Shown: positions 9,262-17,433 of the stretch, one piece after another
Layout of the letters: each line of letters starts with the position of its first letter
How positions within the stretch are numbered: the first letter of the stretch is position 1
The notes under the pieces: model-generated
What the model was told of the DNA's origin: nothing
Databases searched by the model: none
Seen by the model: only the letters and a program-made list of their open reading frames with translations
Assembly (NCBI GenBank): GCA_963771985.1
Contig: CAVYVO010000028.1
Span: 62,001-126,000 of the forward strand
From: Trebonia sp963771985
GTDB lineage: Bacteria > Actinomycetota > Actinomycetes > Streptosporangiales > Streptosporangiaceae
DNA length: 64,000 nt
Direction of reading: 5' to 3'
Position numbers and translations under genes: made by a program

Positions 9262-9295
9262 CCGCCGGGACCGGCGAGAGCCCCGGCGGTCTTCG
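9262..9295 (+). terminator. Terminator-like hairpin
   Basis: CCGCCGGG at 9262-9269 pairs with CCCGGCGG at 9282-9289 and is followed by a T-rich stretch. It closes the small ORF ending at 9250. Confidence 0.5.
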
Positions 9296-9395
9296 TGTTC
9301 CGGTTGCTCCACTGGCGCTTGGCTGCATCGCTGAGCTTGCTTCAGCGCAACCCGTGCGCCAAGGCTGTGCTCCCCGAGCGGCCCGCGCCGCATGA

Positions 9396-10082
9396 CAGCG
9401 AGACGAGGACGATGACGCCGACCTGAAGGCGTGGGATGAGGAGCAGCTAGCGGCGTTCCTCGGCTGGGCACGAGAGAACGACCAGCGGTGGTACGACCTC
9501 TGGCACGTGACCGCGTGGTCGGGCGCGCAGCGCATGGAGCTGATGCACGTGCGGTGGCGTGATATCGACGACGACGTCACGCTCCGGGTCACCAAGGGCG
9601 GCAAGAAGCGCAGGCCGCGCCGGGTGACGCTCGACGCGGACACGCTCGCCGTGCTCCACCGCCGGAAGGTCACGCGGGGCGCGCTGAACCTCGCCCTCGT
9701 GAGGCCAGGCGCGTACGTCTTCGGTGACGCGGAGGGGAAGCTCGTCGGCCGCCGGAGGCGACCGTGTACTTCCGGAGCGCCGTGTGCCGCGCCCGCCACG
9801 CGCTCGGTGAGGACGCGCTGCCGGAGATCCGGCTGCACGGGCTCAGGCACAGGCACGCGACGCTCTACCAGTTGGTTAGTTAGTTTCCAGAACGGCATGC
9901 CCATCCACGTCCTGAGCGCCAGGCTCGGGCACGCTAACCCGGCGATCACGCTGGGCGTCTACAGCCACGTGCTGCCGGGCGCCGGGGACCGGTACGCGCA
10001 AGAGGTCGCGAACCGGCTGAAGTCCAAGATCAGCGGGACCAGTATCACGGAGCCCGGTTCCGAGGCTGCTGACGGCGTGTAG
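9396..10082 (+). pseudogene. Tyrosine recombinase/integrase remnant
   Basis: Only the catalytic domain is left. Frame 1 reads AWDEEQLAAFLGWARE ... WSGAQRMELMHVRW (first catalytic Arg) to about 9750. A second frame then encodes PEIRLHGLRHRHATLYQ (the H-x-x-R box), ending in a stop inside GTTGGTTAGTTAG. The first frame resumes with NGMPIHVLSARLGHANPAI and VYSHVLPG (final His and nucleophile Tyr). The N-terminal arm-binding domain is absent, because a stop lies at 9393-9395. Two frame changes and the truncation make it a dead integrase, the scar of an integrated element that also left the GntR gene. No flanking tRNA or attachment repeat is visible. Confidence 0.8.
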
Positions 10083-10174
10083 CACCAGGTAACCAGCGGT
10101 GCGAGAACTAAAAGATTGATTACGGTCGGGCTCGGCGGGGGCCCGGGCGCGGGGACTGATGGCACCCTCGGCCC

Positions 10175-11793
10175 ATGAGCGCAAAACTCCGGGTAGCCGG
10201 GATCGCCCTGTTCCTCGCCGCATTCACCGGCCTGATCTTGCTGGTCGCACGGCCAAGCCTCGACCCGTCGCGGATCCTGCCGCTCGCGCTCGTCGCAGGC
10301 GCGTGGCTGGCGTTCGGCTGCGCCGCGTGGCTGCTGCGCAAGGTGACGGTGCGGCTGGCGGTCGGGCTGATCCTGGTCGGCGGGATCGCCGTCCAGGCGG
10401 TCGCGCTCGCGGGGCCGCCGCAGAACAGCAGTGACCTCTACCGGTACATCTGGGACGGGCGGGTACAGGCGGCGGGCATCGACCCCTACCTGTACGCGCC
10501 GGCGGACGCCGGGGTCGCCAAGCTCCGCAACGACTTCCTGTGGTCGGGCACCGGACCAGGCAACTACGGGGACTGCGTGCACAATCTCAAGGACCCCGGC
10601 GATCGCGCGGACAGCCTGGTGGCGGGCTGCACCAAGCTGAACCGCCCGAAGGTGCCCACCGTGTACCCGCCGGTCGCCGAGGCCTACTTCCTCGCCCTGC
10701 AACTGGCCGCGCCGGCCGATAACTCGACCACCCCGATCCAGGCGGCAGCGGCGGCGTGCGCCGTGCTCATCACGCTGATCCTGGTGTTCGGGCTGCCCAG
10801 GCTGGGCAAGGATCCGCGGCTCGCCGCTCTCTGGGCCTGGTGCCCGACGGTCGCCCTCGAGGCCGGGCAGAACGGGCACGTGGACGTCGTGGCGGTCGCG
10901 TTCACCTTGGTGGCGCTGCTGCTGCTCGCCAGGGCCAAGACCGAGGGCCGCACGATCCTCGGCGGCGTGCTGCTCGGCCTGGCGATCGCCACGAAGGTAA
11001 CGCCGGTCCTCGTGATGCCCGCGGTGCTGCGTCGCGGCTGGCTGCTGATCTCGGCCGCCGCCATGGCGGCCATCTCCCTGGTGTACGCGCCGCACGTGCT
11101 CGCCGTCGGCAGCAAGATCATCGGTTTCTTCCCCGGATACCTCAACCAGGAGGGTTACTCCTCGGGGAACGGCTTCAGCATCATCGGCGTCGTCGTGCAC
11201 GGGAAGCTCGCGACGCTGGCAGCCGTGCTGATCCTGGGCGCGATCGCGCTGGCCATCATCCGCTTCGGCAACCCGGACGAGCCGTGGCGCGGCGGCGTCC
11301 TGATGACCTCCGCCGCGCTGGCGGTCTGCACGCCGCACTTCCAGTGGTACTCCATCCTGCTTGTCATGCTCGTCGCGCTCGACGGCCGCCCGGAATGGCT
11401 GGCGATCGCCGCGGGCGGCTACCTGGCGAACAACCCGAACCTGCGCGTGGACGGGTTCGTCGTGCACGACTCCCGGCTGGCCGGCTGGGCGCCGGCACCG
11501 CCATCGCCTGCGGCTGCGCCCTGGTCCGGTACTTCCTCGAGCGACGTGCCCGCGCGGTCGAGGCACCGGCTGAGGCCGTCGCGGGGACCGGGGTCGCGGT
11601 CACGGTCTCAGCCGAGGGCGTGGCCGCCGCCGACGCCGCCTCGGCGAGCATGGAAGCGCCCGCGGCTGTGATCGAGCCGACGGCGGTGTACGCCAGGTCC
11701 GCCGTCTCCGTCACCATCGGGGCAGACGGCTCGCCCGCGTTCGGGACGGCGCACGTCGAGGAGCCCGCCAGTGCCTCGCCGACAGCCAACTGA
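10175..11793 (+). pseudogene. GT87-type polytopic mannosyltransferase, frameshifted near C-terminus
   Basis: A multi-pass GT-C enzyme (about ten hydrophobic helices) expected to use a polyprenyl-phosphate sugar on the outer face of the membrane. The first frame from ATG 10175 holds the signature loop NSSDLYRYIWDGRVQAAGID (residues about 88-107) and VPTVYPPVAEAYF (about 166). After VVHDSRLAGW the conserved reading moves to a second frame (GAGTAIACGCALVRYFLERR) that runs to the stop at 11793. One missing G in the run at 11487-11489 explains it. With the repair, the protein is about 539 residues with an Ala/Thr-rich tail. A large hairpin follows. Confidence 0.8.
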
Positions 11794-11855
11794 GCGATGC
11801 CCGTTTCCCGGCGTAATTCCTGCCGCTTCCCGTACGGCGGCGGCGGCAGGTCCGG

Positions 11856-11904
11856 GGTCTGTGGCCCACCGGCCTCGGTAGCTGAGGGCGGTGGGCCACA
11901 GACC
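11856..11904 (+). terminator. 16-bp perfect hairpin, terminator of GT87 gene
   Basis: GGTCTGTGGCCCACCG (11856-11871) pairs perfectly with 11889-11904 around a 17-base loop that itself can pair (CCTC/GAGG). It follows the GT87 stop by 62 bases. No T-run is present, as is common in high-GC actinobacteria. Confidence 0.6.
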
Positions 11905-12259
11905 TCATGCTGCACGGGCATGGCACACAAAACGAACAATTCTTCGTCGCACATCCCGGGGTGCTGCCTCCGCCGTCACGTCAGTCACTCCAGTGCGCTG
12001 GTCCGGGCAGGTCGGCGCACCAACTTTGCAGTGCTGGTGAACTTCGCAGCGCTGGTGACAACCTTGACGCCTGATATGTCCGAAATGTGGGCGCACCGGC
12101 GCCGCAAAGTCGGAGATGTCTCAACTTGAAGTTGAAATGTACTGCAGACCCGCCCGCGGACGTCGCGCTGGCGCGGCCCAGCTAGGGCGGTTCTTACCGC
12201 ATGCTTACCGGGCGTGAGATATCCGAACGCGGCGGCGGCGGGCACCCGTCAATAGGGGT
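11905..12259. other. Intergenic region with TCAACTT-type palindrome
   Basis: No gene is supported. A 15-bp palindrome TCAACTTGAAGTTGA lies at 12121-12135, 125 bases before the membrane-protein gene at 12260. Related 15-mers occur at 14842, 54056 and 54085, so this is a plausible operator. Confidence 0.45.
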
Positions 12260-13327
12260 ATGAGCTTCCAGGACCCGCCGCGCCGCCAGCGCCTGTCGCG
12301 CTATCCGGCGCTCACCGACTACGAGGACGGCTATTCGTCCTATCAGGACATCGACTACAGCAGCGGGAACGGTTACCAGGACGGCTACCAAGGGTTCACG
12401 GGGCTGGCGGGCGCCCCGACGGCCCCGGCTCCGGAGCAGCGAGCCCCCTGGGATGACCCACGGCAGGAGTACGCGTGGGGGCCCATGCCCCGGGGTCCCG
12501 TTTCCGAGGGCCCCGCTTCTCAGGGTCCCGTTTCCCAGGGCTTCGCCGGGAGCACCGGGGCGCAGCGCTCGCCGCGGAACACCGGCGCGCAGCGCCCTGT
12601 CGGGGACGGCGGCGCGCAGGGGTCGATATGGGACACCGCCGCGCAGCGCGCCCTCCGGAACAGCGGCGCGCAGCAGGCAGCGTGGGACGGTCCGGCGCAG
12701 ACGGCCGGCTGGGCGACCCCGGCGGAGGCGACCAGCTGGGACACTCCGGCGCAGCAGCGCGACTGGGAACTGCCGCGCCGGACGTCTGGCGCGTTCCAGG
12801 CGGCCGGCGACGACGTCCCCGGCCGCGCCGGGCATGCCGCCGGCCGCGAAGCACGGCGTGGCCGCGGGCTGCTGCCCGGCGCCATCGTGGGCTTCCTGGC
12901 CGCCGCCGTCGCTCTCGGCGTGGCGAACTTCGTGGCCGCCTTCGTGCGGCCGCAGGCGTCGCCCATCATCGCTGTCGGCGAGGCGTTCATCGACCGCACT
13001 CCCCCGGCTCTCAAGAACTTCGCGGTCGAGAAGTTCGGCGAGAACGACAAGAACATGCTGCTGCTCGGCATGTACGTCACGATCGCGCTCCTCGCGATCG
13101 CGATCGGGATGCTCGCCTGGCGGCGCGTGTCGATCGGGGTGGCGGGCATCGGGCTGTTCGGCCTGTTCGGGGCCTTCGTCGCCATCACGCGGCCGGAAAG
13201 CCACCCGACAGACGTGATCCCGTCGATTATCGGCGGCATCGCAGGAATGGTGGCCCTGGTCTGGCTCGTCCGGACGGGGATGCCGAGAACCCGCTACCGC
13301 GCCGGCTGGACAGGAGGCGGGTCGTAG
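12260..13327 (+). CDS. Four-helix membrane partner of SUOX-like molybdoprotein
   Basis: A 355-residue protein. Residues 1-210 are soluble and low complexity, with degenerate 10-12 residue repeats built around (G/A)AQ (STGAQRSPRN, NTGAQRPVGD, NSGAQQAAWD). Four hydrophobic helices follow (about 212-234, 268-286, 291-310, 320-340). Its stop overlaps the GTG of the molybdoprotein (TAGTG, 13325-13329). In many actinobacteria a similar membrane part is fused in one chain to a sulfite-oxidase-like domain, so this looks like the split form of that protein, perhaps the membrane electron acceptor or anchor. That function is inference. Confidence 0.7.
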   Translation: MSFQDPPRRQRLSRYPALTDYEDGYSSYQDIDYSSGNGYQDGYQGFTGLAGAPTAPAPEQRAPWDDPRQEYAWGPMPRGPVSEGPASQGPVSQGFAGSTGAQRSPRNTGAQRPVGDGGAQGSIWDTAAQRALRNSGAQQAAWDGPAQTAGWATPAEATSWDTPAQQRDWELPRRTSGAFQAAGDDVPGRAGHAAGREARRGRGLLPGAIVGFLAAAVALGVANFVAAFVRPQASPIIAVGEAFIDRTPPALKNFAVEKFGENDKNMLLLGMYVTIALLAIAIGMLAWRRVSIGVAGIGLFGLFGAFVAITRPESHPTDVIPSIIGGIAGMVALVWLVRTGMPRTRYRAGWTGGGS

Positions 13328-14385
13328 TGGACCGGCGTAAGTTCATCGCCGCGGGCGGCGGGGTCGCGGCCGTCGCCGCCGTGACCGGCTTCGGCGGCCA
13401 GTACCTGCAGGACAAGCGGTTCAGCGTGAATACCTCGTCGGTGAAGCTCGGGGCCCCCGCCGTGAAGGCGCCGACGCTGCCGAATGACGCGCAGATCAAC
13501 GACATCCCGGGCCTGACCGCGTTCTACACACCGAACAGCCAGTTTTACCGGGTGGACACGGCACTGGTCGTTCCGCAGGTGTCTCCGCAGTCCTGGCAGC
13601 TGAGGATCCACGGCATGGTGGACAAGCCGATGACGCTCACGTTCGCGGACCTGATGAAGCGGCCGATGATCGACCACGACGTCACCCTGACGTGCGTTTC
13701 CGAGAGCGTCGGCGGCGGCCTCCTAGGCAACGCCCGCTGGCAGGGGGCGCTGCTCGCCGACGTGCTCAAGGAGGCGGGCATCCAGAAGGGCGCCGACCAG
13801 ATCGTCATGCGCGACGTCAACGGGATGAACCTGGGCGTCGCCACCGATCCCGTGATGGACGGGCGGGCGTCGCTGCTCGCCGTCGGGATGAACGGGCAGC
13901 CGCTGCCGCAAGAGCACGGCTTTCCGGTCCGCGTGGTCGTGCCCGGGCTGTACGGGTACGTGTCGGCGTGCAAGTGGGTGGTGGACATGGAACTCACCAC
14001 GTTCACCGCGTTCGACGCGTACTGGACTCAGCGCGGCTGGTCGGACCAGGCGCCGATCAAGACCGAGTCCCGGATCGACACGCCCAAGGCGGGCAGCGTC
14101 CCCGGCGGGAAGGTGATGATCGCCGGCGTGGCCTGGGCGCAGCACCGCGGCATCGAGGCGGTCGAGGTCGGCATCGACGGCACCTGGCATCAGGCGACGC
14201 TCGCCGCCCAGGACACGATCGACACCTGGCGGCAGTGGTACTACCCGTGGCAGGCGACGGCGGGCAACCATACGCTCCAGGTGCGCGCCACGGACAAGAC
14301 CGGCTACACCCAGACGGCGACCTACCACAGGCCCGAGCCGAACGGCGCGACCGGCTACCACACCATCCACGTCACCGTAGCCTGA
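13327..14385 (+). CDS. Sulfite-oxidase-like molybdopterin oxidoreductase with Tat-type signal
   Basis: The start is GTG 13327, with GGAGG at 13315-13319 inside the end of the preceding gene, so translation is coupled. The N-terminus VDRRKFIAAGGGVAAVAAV is a twin-arginine export signal. The 352-residue protein has the SUOX fold: HGMVDKPMTLTFADLM, then the Mo-coordinating Cys123 in DVTLTCVSES, GVATDPVMDGRASLL, and GFPVRVVVPGLYGYVSACKW. A C-terminal dimerisation-type domain begins near 240 (GGKVMIAGVAWAQHRGIEAVE). It resembles YedY/MsrP-type enzymes that carry only the Mo cofactor, with no heme domain. The substrate is unknown. The Tat export and the adjacent membrane protein place it outside the membrane. 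Confidence 0.85.
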   Translation: MDRRKFIAAGGGVAAVAAVTGFGGQYLQDKRFSVNTSSVKLGAPAVKAPTLPNDAQINDIPGLTAFYTPNSQFYRVDTALVVPQVSPQSWQLRIHGMVDKPMTLTFADLMKRPMIDHDVTLTCVSESVGGGLLGNARWQGALLADVLKEAGIQKGADQIVMRDVNGMNLGVATDPVMDGRASLLAVGMNGQPLPQEHGFPVRVVVPGLYGYVSACKWVVDMELTTFTAFDAYWTQRGWSDQAPIKTESRIDTPKAGSVPGGKVMIAGVAWAQHRGIEAVEVGIDGTWHQATLAAQDTIDTWRQWYYPWQATAGNHTLQVRATDKTGYTQTATYHRPEPNGATGYHTIHVTVA

Positions 14386-14409
14386 GCCTCCCGCGGGCGA
14401 GTCCCGGGA

Positions 14410-14460
14410 GGCCGATTGCGCAGTCGACCACGCTAGAGCGGGTCGACTGCGCAATCGGCC
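14410..14460. repeat. Interspersed palindromic repeat, copy 2 (inverted)
   Basis: Perfect 20-bp arms at 14410-14429 and 14441-14460 around ACGCTAGAGCG, the reverse complement of the copy 1 spacer. It lies 24 bases after the molybdoprotein stop. Sequence between the arms and flanks is not shared with copy 1, so only the 51-53 bp unit is repeated. Confidence 0.85.
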
Positions 14461-14696
14461 CCGGAAGAGCGTGCCCGAACAAGGTGATTCTCCAGCGTGT
14501 CGGGTGCCCGTGATGTGGTTCACTGGCCCTCCGCGGCCGGTTCCCGGCCAGGGGTGCCCGGAATGCGGCTTTTGTGCATGCGGCCTGCCGCGGGTGCATG
14601 TGAACGGAGCTTCACGTAACGGGAGATAAGGGTGTGAAACGGGCGGTGTGCCCGACACGCCGCAAACGCACGTTATTTCTAAACGTTGCCAAGAGC

Positions 14697-14718
14697 GTGC
14701 CGATTGCGCAATCAACAC
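14697..14718. repeat. Half copy of the interspersed repeat
   Basis: GTGCCGATTGCGCAATCAAC matches one arm of the full repeat, without the CTAG spacer or second arm. It suggests decay or that single arms can exist on their own. Confidence 0.65.
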
Positions 14719-14827
14719 ACTGGCGGCCGGATTCTGCCGTGCCGGCTGAGAATCGAAGCAACCTATGAGCTGTGACCGCCTGCCGATGCGGCACCGGCCG
14801 ACCCCTCTGCCACCGCGGACCGTGCTC

Positions 14828-14872
14828 GCTGTCCCTAATGTCTCAATGCGAAGTTGAGATATTAGGGACAGC
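14828..14872. terminator. 19-bp hairpin containing a TCAA...GTTGA palindrome
   Basis: Arms 14828-14846 (GCTGTCCCTAATGTCTCAA) and 14854-14872 pair at 18 of 19 positions around a 7-base loop. It could terminate transcription or be an extended operator for the DUF2332 gene 155 bases downstream. Its core, TCAATGCGAAGTTGA, matches the 15-mer family at 12121 and 54055-54100. Confidence 0.5.
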
Positions 14873-15027
14873 GGCCTCTAGGTGTGTCGTCCGGGGGCGA
14901 ATAACGCCCCGAAGTACACAGCTAAGCCAGGCCGCCCGGCGGGAAGTCCGCCACTGTGGGTGTCCGTGCCGAAGCCCGCGGCCGGTGGGGGCTGGGGCCA
15001 TGCGGGGCAGGCGTTAGCCTCGGAGCC

Positions 15028-15993
15028 ATGTCGATGTCCGGGCACGACCTCCGGGCCAGCACGGCCGAGAACTACCGGGCGTTCGCGGCCGAAGCGCGCG
15101 GCAGGTCGGCGCTCTATGCCGAACTCGCCACCGCGGTGGCCGGCGACCGGCTCGTCCTCGCGTTCCTCGGCACGCTGCCGGTCCAGAAAAGGCAGCCGAA
15201 CCTGCTCTTCGCCGCCGCATGCTACCTGCTCGGGGAGCACGCCGATCTCGCCGCGCTGCGCCGGCTGGTCAGCGGCCGCCGCGACGAACTCGCCAGGACC
15301 ATGCTCGCCCGGCGCACGCAGACCAACGAGCCAGCCCGGTGCGCGACGCTGCTGCCGGCCCTGGCGCAGCTGCCCGAGCCGCTGGCGCTGGTGGAAGTGG
15401 GCGCCAGTGCCGGGCTCACGCTGCTGGTGGACCGGTATTCCTACGACTACGACGGGCACCTCGTCCAGGGCACCGACCCGCTGGCGCCCGTCCTGGCCTG
15501 CAGGCCGCGCGGCCAGGTCCCGCTCCCGGTCCGGGTCCCCGAGGTCGCGTGGCGCGCGGGCCTGGACCTCAACCCGCTCGACGTGACCGATGATGACGAC
15601 GTCCGCTGGCTGGAGTGCCTGCTATGGCCTGGCGAGTCCGGCAGGCGTGAGCGGCTGGCCGCGGCCGTCGAAACGGCGCGGCGCGATCCGCCGCGGGTGC
15701 ACCGCGGCGACCTGCTGACCGACGTGCCGGCCCTGGTCAGCGAGGCGCCGCACGGCGCGACCCTCGTCGTCTACCACTCGGCGGTCCTGGCCTATGTCAG
15801 CGAGCGGCAGCGCGCCGGGTTCGCCGAACTCGTCCGGGCGCTCAACGCTGTCTGGATCTCCAACGAGGGACCCGGCGTCACGCCCGGCGTCAACGTCCCG
15901 CGGCATGACGGCGGCGACTTCGTGCTCGCGCGGGACGGCGTCCCGGCCGCCCTCACCGACGGGCACGGAACCTGGCTCCGCTGGCTGCCCTGA
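15028..15993 (+). CDS. DUF2332 family protein
   Basis: A 321-residue soluble protein starting at ATG 15028 (MSMSGHDLRASTAENYRAFA). It shows the family hallmarks ALYAELATAVAGD, RQPNLLFAAACYLLG, RTQTNEPARCATLLPAL and VEVGASAGLTLLVDRY (about residues 119-134). That last segment is methyltransferase-like, but no enzyme activity is established for the family. It is monocistronic and its stop lies 5 bases from the convergent DedA gene end. Confidence 0.85.
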   Translation: MSMSGHDLRASTAENYRAFAAEARGRSALYAELATAVAGDRLVLAFLGTLPVQKRQPNLLFAAACYLLGEHADLAALRRLVSGRRDELARTMLARRTQTNEPARCATLLPALAQLPEPLALVEVGASAGLTLLVDRYSYDYDGHLVQGTDPLAPVLACRPRGQVPLPVRVPEVAWRAGLDLNPLDVTDDDDVRWLECLLWPGESGRRERLAAAVETARRDPPRVHRGDLLTDVPALVSEAPHGATLVVYHSAVLAYVSERQRAGFAELVRALNAVWISNEGPGVTPGVNVPRHDGGDFVLARDGVPAALTDGHGTWLRWLP

Positions 15994-15998
15994 CCCGC

Positions 15999-16685
15999 TT
16001 AACGGTACTGGCGCTCTTCCGACGGTGCCCACTGGTAGCCAGGCGCCCGGGAGCCCGCTGGCCGCCCGGCGGACGCGGGCGGTTCCGCTTCAGCGCGGCG
16101 GCGGTGACGGAAGTGCAGGACCACGGCGACCGCGAGCGCGATGATGATCACCCCGGCGATGACGTAGGTAGGACCGTGGAAGTCGTTGGCGACATGCTGC
16201 CAGTTGGCGCCGAGCGCGTACCCGGCGATGCCGAGCGCGGCCGTCCACGGAATGCAGCCGATCGTCGTGTACAGCCCGAAGCGCACCGCCGGCATCTTGG
16301 CGAACCCGGCGGGCAGCGAGATGAACGTGCGGATCACCGGCACCACGCGGCCGACCAGCACCGCGATCGGACCGTACTTCCCGAACCACCGTGTCGCGCG
16401 GTCGATGTCGTGGGCGCGGATACCGACCCGGCCGCCCCAGCGGCGGACCGCCGGGAGCCCCGCGTACCACCCCGCCGCCCAGGCCAGGTAGCTGCCGGCG
16501 ACGTTACCCAGCACCCCGGCGAGGACGATCCCGCCGAGGGAGGGGTGTGCCCCGGTAACCGCGCCGCCGGCGAGCGCGCCGCCGAACAACATGATGACCT
16601 CGGACGGAATCGGGATACAGGCGGACTCGGCCAGCATCAGCACGAATACCGCCAGGTATCCGTAGCTGGTGATGAAGTGCTGCAC
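15999..16685 (-). CDS. DedA-family membrane protein
   Basis: A 228-residue VTT-domain protein: LAESACIPIPSEVIMLFGGALAG (about 20-42), YLAWAAGWYAG, and FGKYGPIAVLVGRVVPVIRTFISLPAGFAKM with the conserved Arg and Pro residues of DedA flippase-like proteins. Five or six hydrophobic segments are visible. DedA proteins help recycle polyprenyl phosphate or phospholipids and maintain the proton-motive force. A TACA-N4-TGTA palindrome lies 70 bases upstream. A second, divergent DedA-like gene lies just upstream on the same strand. Confidence 0.88.
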   Translation of the reverse strand: MQHFITSYGYLAVFVLMLAESACIPIPSEVIMLFGGALAGGAVTGAHPSLGGIVLAGVLGNVAGSYLAWAAGWYAGLPAVRRWGGRVGIRAHDIDRATRWFGKYGPIAVLVGRVVPVIRTFISLPAGFAKMPAVRFGLYTTIGCIPWTAALGIAGYALGANWQHVANDFHGPTYVIAGVIIIALAVAVVLHFRHRRRAEAEPPASAGRPAGSRAPGYQWAPSEERQYR

Positions 16686-16754
16686 AGGCGTTCCTTCCCA
16701 GTCTGTCAGCAGGTGCTATTCAGGCGCGTTGAGTCAGTGGCGACCCGCTTTCAT

Positions 16755-16768
16755 CTACAACATTGTAG
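16755..16768. promoter_or_regulatory. TACA-N4-TGTA palindrome upstream of DedA gene
   Basis: CTACAACATTGTAG is 70 bases before the DedA start at 16685 and coincides with the last codons of the upstream gene. TACA-N4-TGTA-type sites are typical of BlaI/CopY regulators. No such regulator lies in the window. Confidence 0.4.
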
Positions 16769-17381
16769 AAGATAATCTTCGCCGCATGGCCGCGGTGCGC
16801 CGGGCGAGAGCCTGGATCGCCCCGGGCCGGTGACGGGCAACCAGCAGGCCCGCCACCACGACGATGCTGGCCACCACGCCCGCGATCCCGGTAACGTGAC
16901 CGAACCGCGCCAGTGAGTGCGCGGCCAGCGTCCCGGCGCTGAGCGCCGCGGCCAGCCAGGGTACCCGCATGACGAACACCCGGGCGGCAAACAGCCGGTA
17001 GCGCATTCCGGAGGCGCCGGCGAGCGACGGCATCGTCGCCATGAGCCAGGTCGCGGCCTGCCCGCGCCGCACCCGCCGGACCCCGGCCGCCTGTTCCGGG
17101 CGGCGGCGCCGCCACCAGCCGATGATGGCGGCGCCGCTGAAATAGGCGAGCTGATCGCCCGCGATGACCGCCACGACAACCGGGACCGCCACCGCGAGCG
17201 CCGGGCGTCCCGCACCGATCAGCGCGCCCGCGAGCAACGTCATGGCCCCGCCTGGGAGGAGGACTCCTGGAACCACGATGATCTCCGCGATCACGGCTAC
17301 GCAGAGCACGGCGACCGCGGCTGCGGTCGGCAGCGCGTTGAGCGCGGACGGGAGTGCGGCGGCGGCCATGTCAGGCGTCAC
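16755..17381 (-). CDS. Divergent DedA-like membrane protein
   Basis: A 208-residue protein with DedA-type features, weaker than in its neighbour: AEIIVVPGVLLPGGAMTLLAGALIGAG (about 32-58), then VVAVIAGDQLAYFSGAAI with the family Asp-Gln, and a basic loop followed by further helices. The usual R-x-x-P-x-x-R core is not clear, so the activity may differ. Its 3' end contains the palindrome CTACAACATTGTAG that also serves as the region upstream of the next DedA gene. Confidence 0.65.
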   Translation of the reverse strand: MTPDMAAAALPSALNALPTAAAVAVLCVAVIAEIIVVPGVLLPGGAMTLLAGALIGAGRPALAVAVPVVVAVIAGDQLAYFSGAAIIGWWRRRRPEQAAGVRRVRRGQAATWLMATMPSLAGASGMRYRLFAARVFVMRVPWLAAALSAGTLAAHSLARFGHVTGIAGVVASIVVVAGLLVARHRPGAIQALARRTAAMRRRLSSTML

Positions 17382-17394
17382 GCCCGAACTATAG

Positions 17395-17411
17395 CTACGA
17401 CACGTATGTAG
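17395..17411. promoter_or_regulatory. TACA-type palindrome before divergent DedA gene
   Basis: On the coding strand, CTACATACGTGTCGTAG begins 14 bases upstream of the start at 17381 and is preceded by TT, like the site at 16755 (TTCTACA...GTAG). The shared motif suggests co-regulation of the two DedA genes. Confidence 0.35.
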
Positions 17412-17433
17412 AAGCTCTGAATTTTGAGCGGGA

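Larger units (their letters stand above)
14461..15027. other. Long intergenic region without a supported gene
   Basis: This stretch holds a half repeat (14697-14718) and a strong hairpin (14828-14872). I find no frame with coding character in it. Confidence 0.4.

Noticed and set aside
9250..10174. tRNA attachment site next to the integrase remnant
   Set aside because: No tRNA-like sequence or direct repeat flanking the remnant could be found by eye.
14461..15027. Short frames between the molybdoprotein and DUF2332 genes
   Set aside because: They are made from the repeat and hairpin sequences and show no coding bias.
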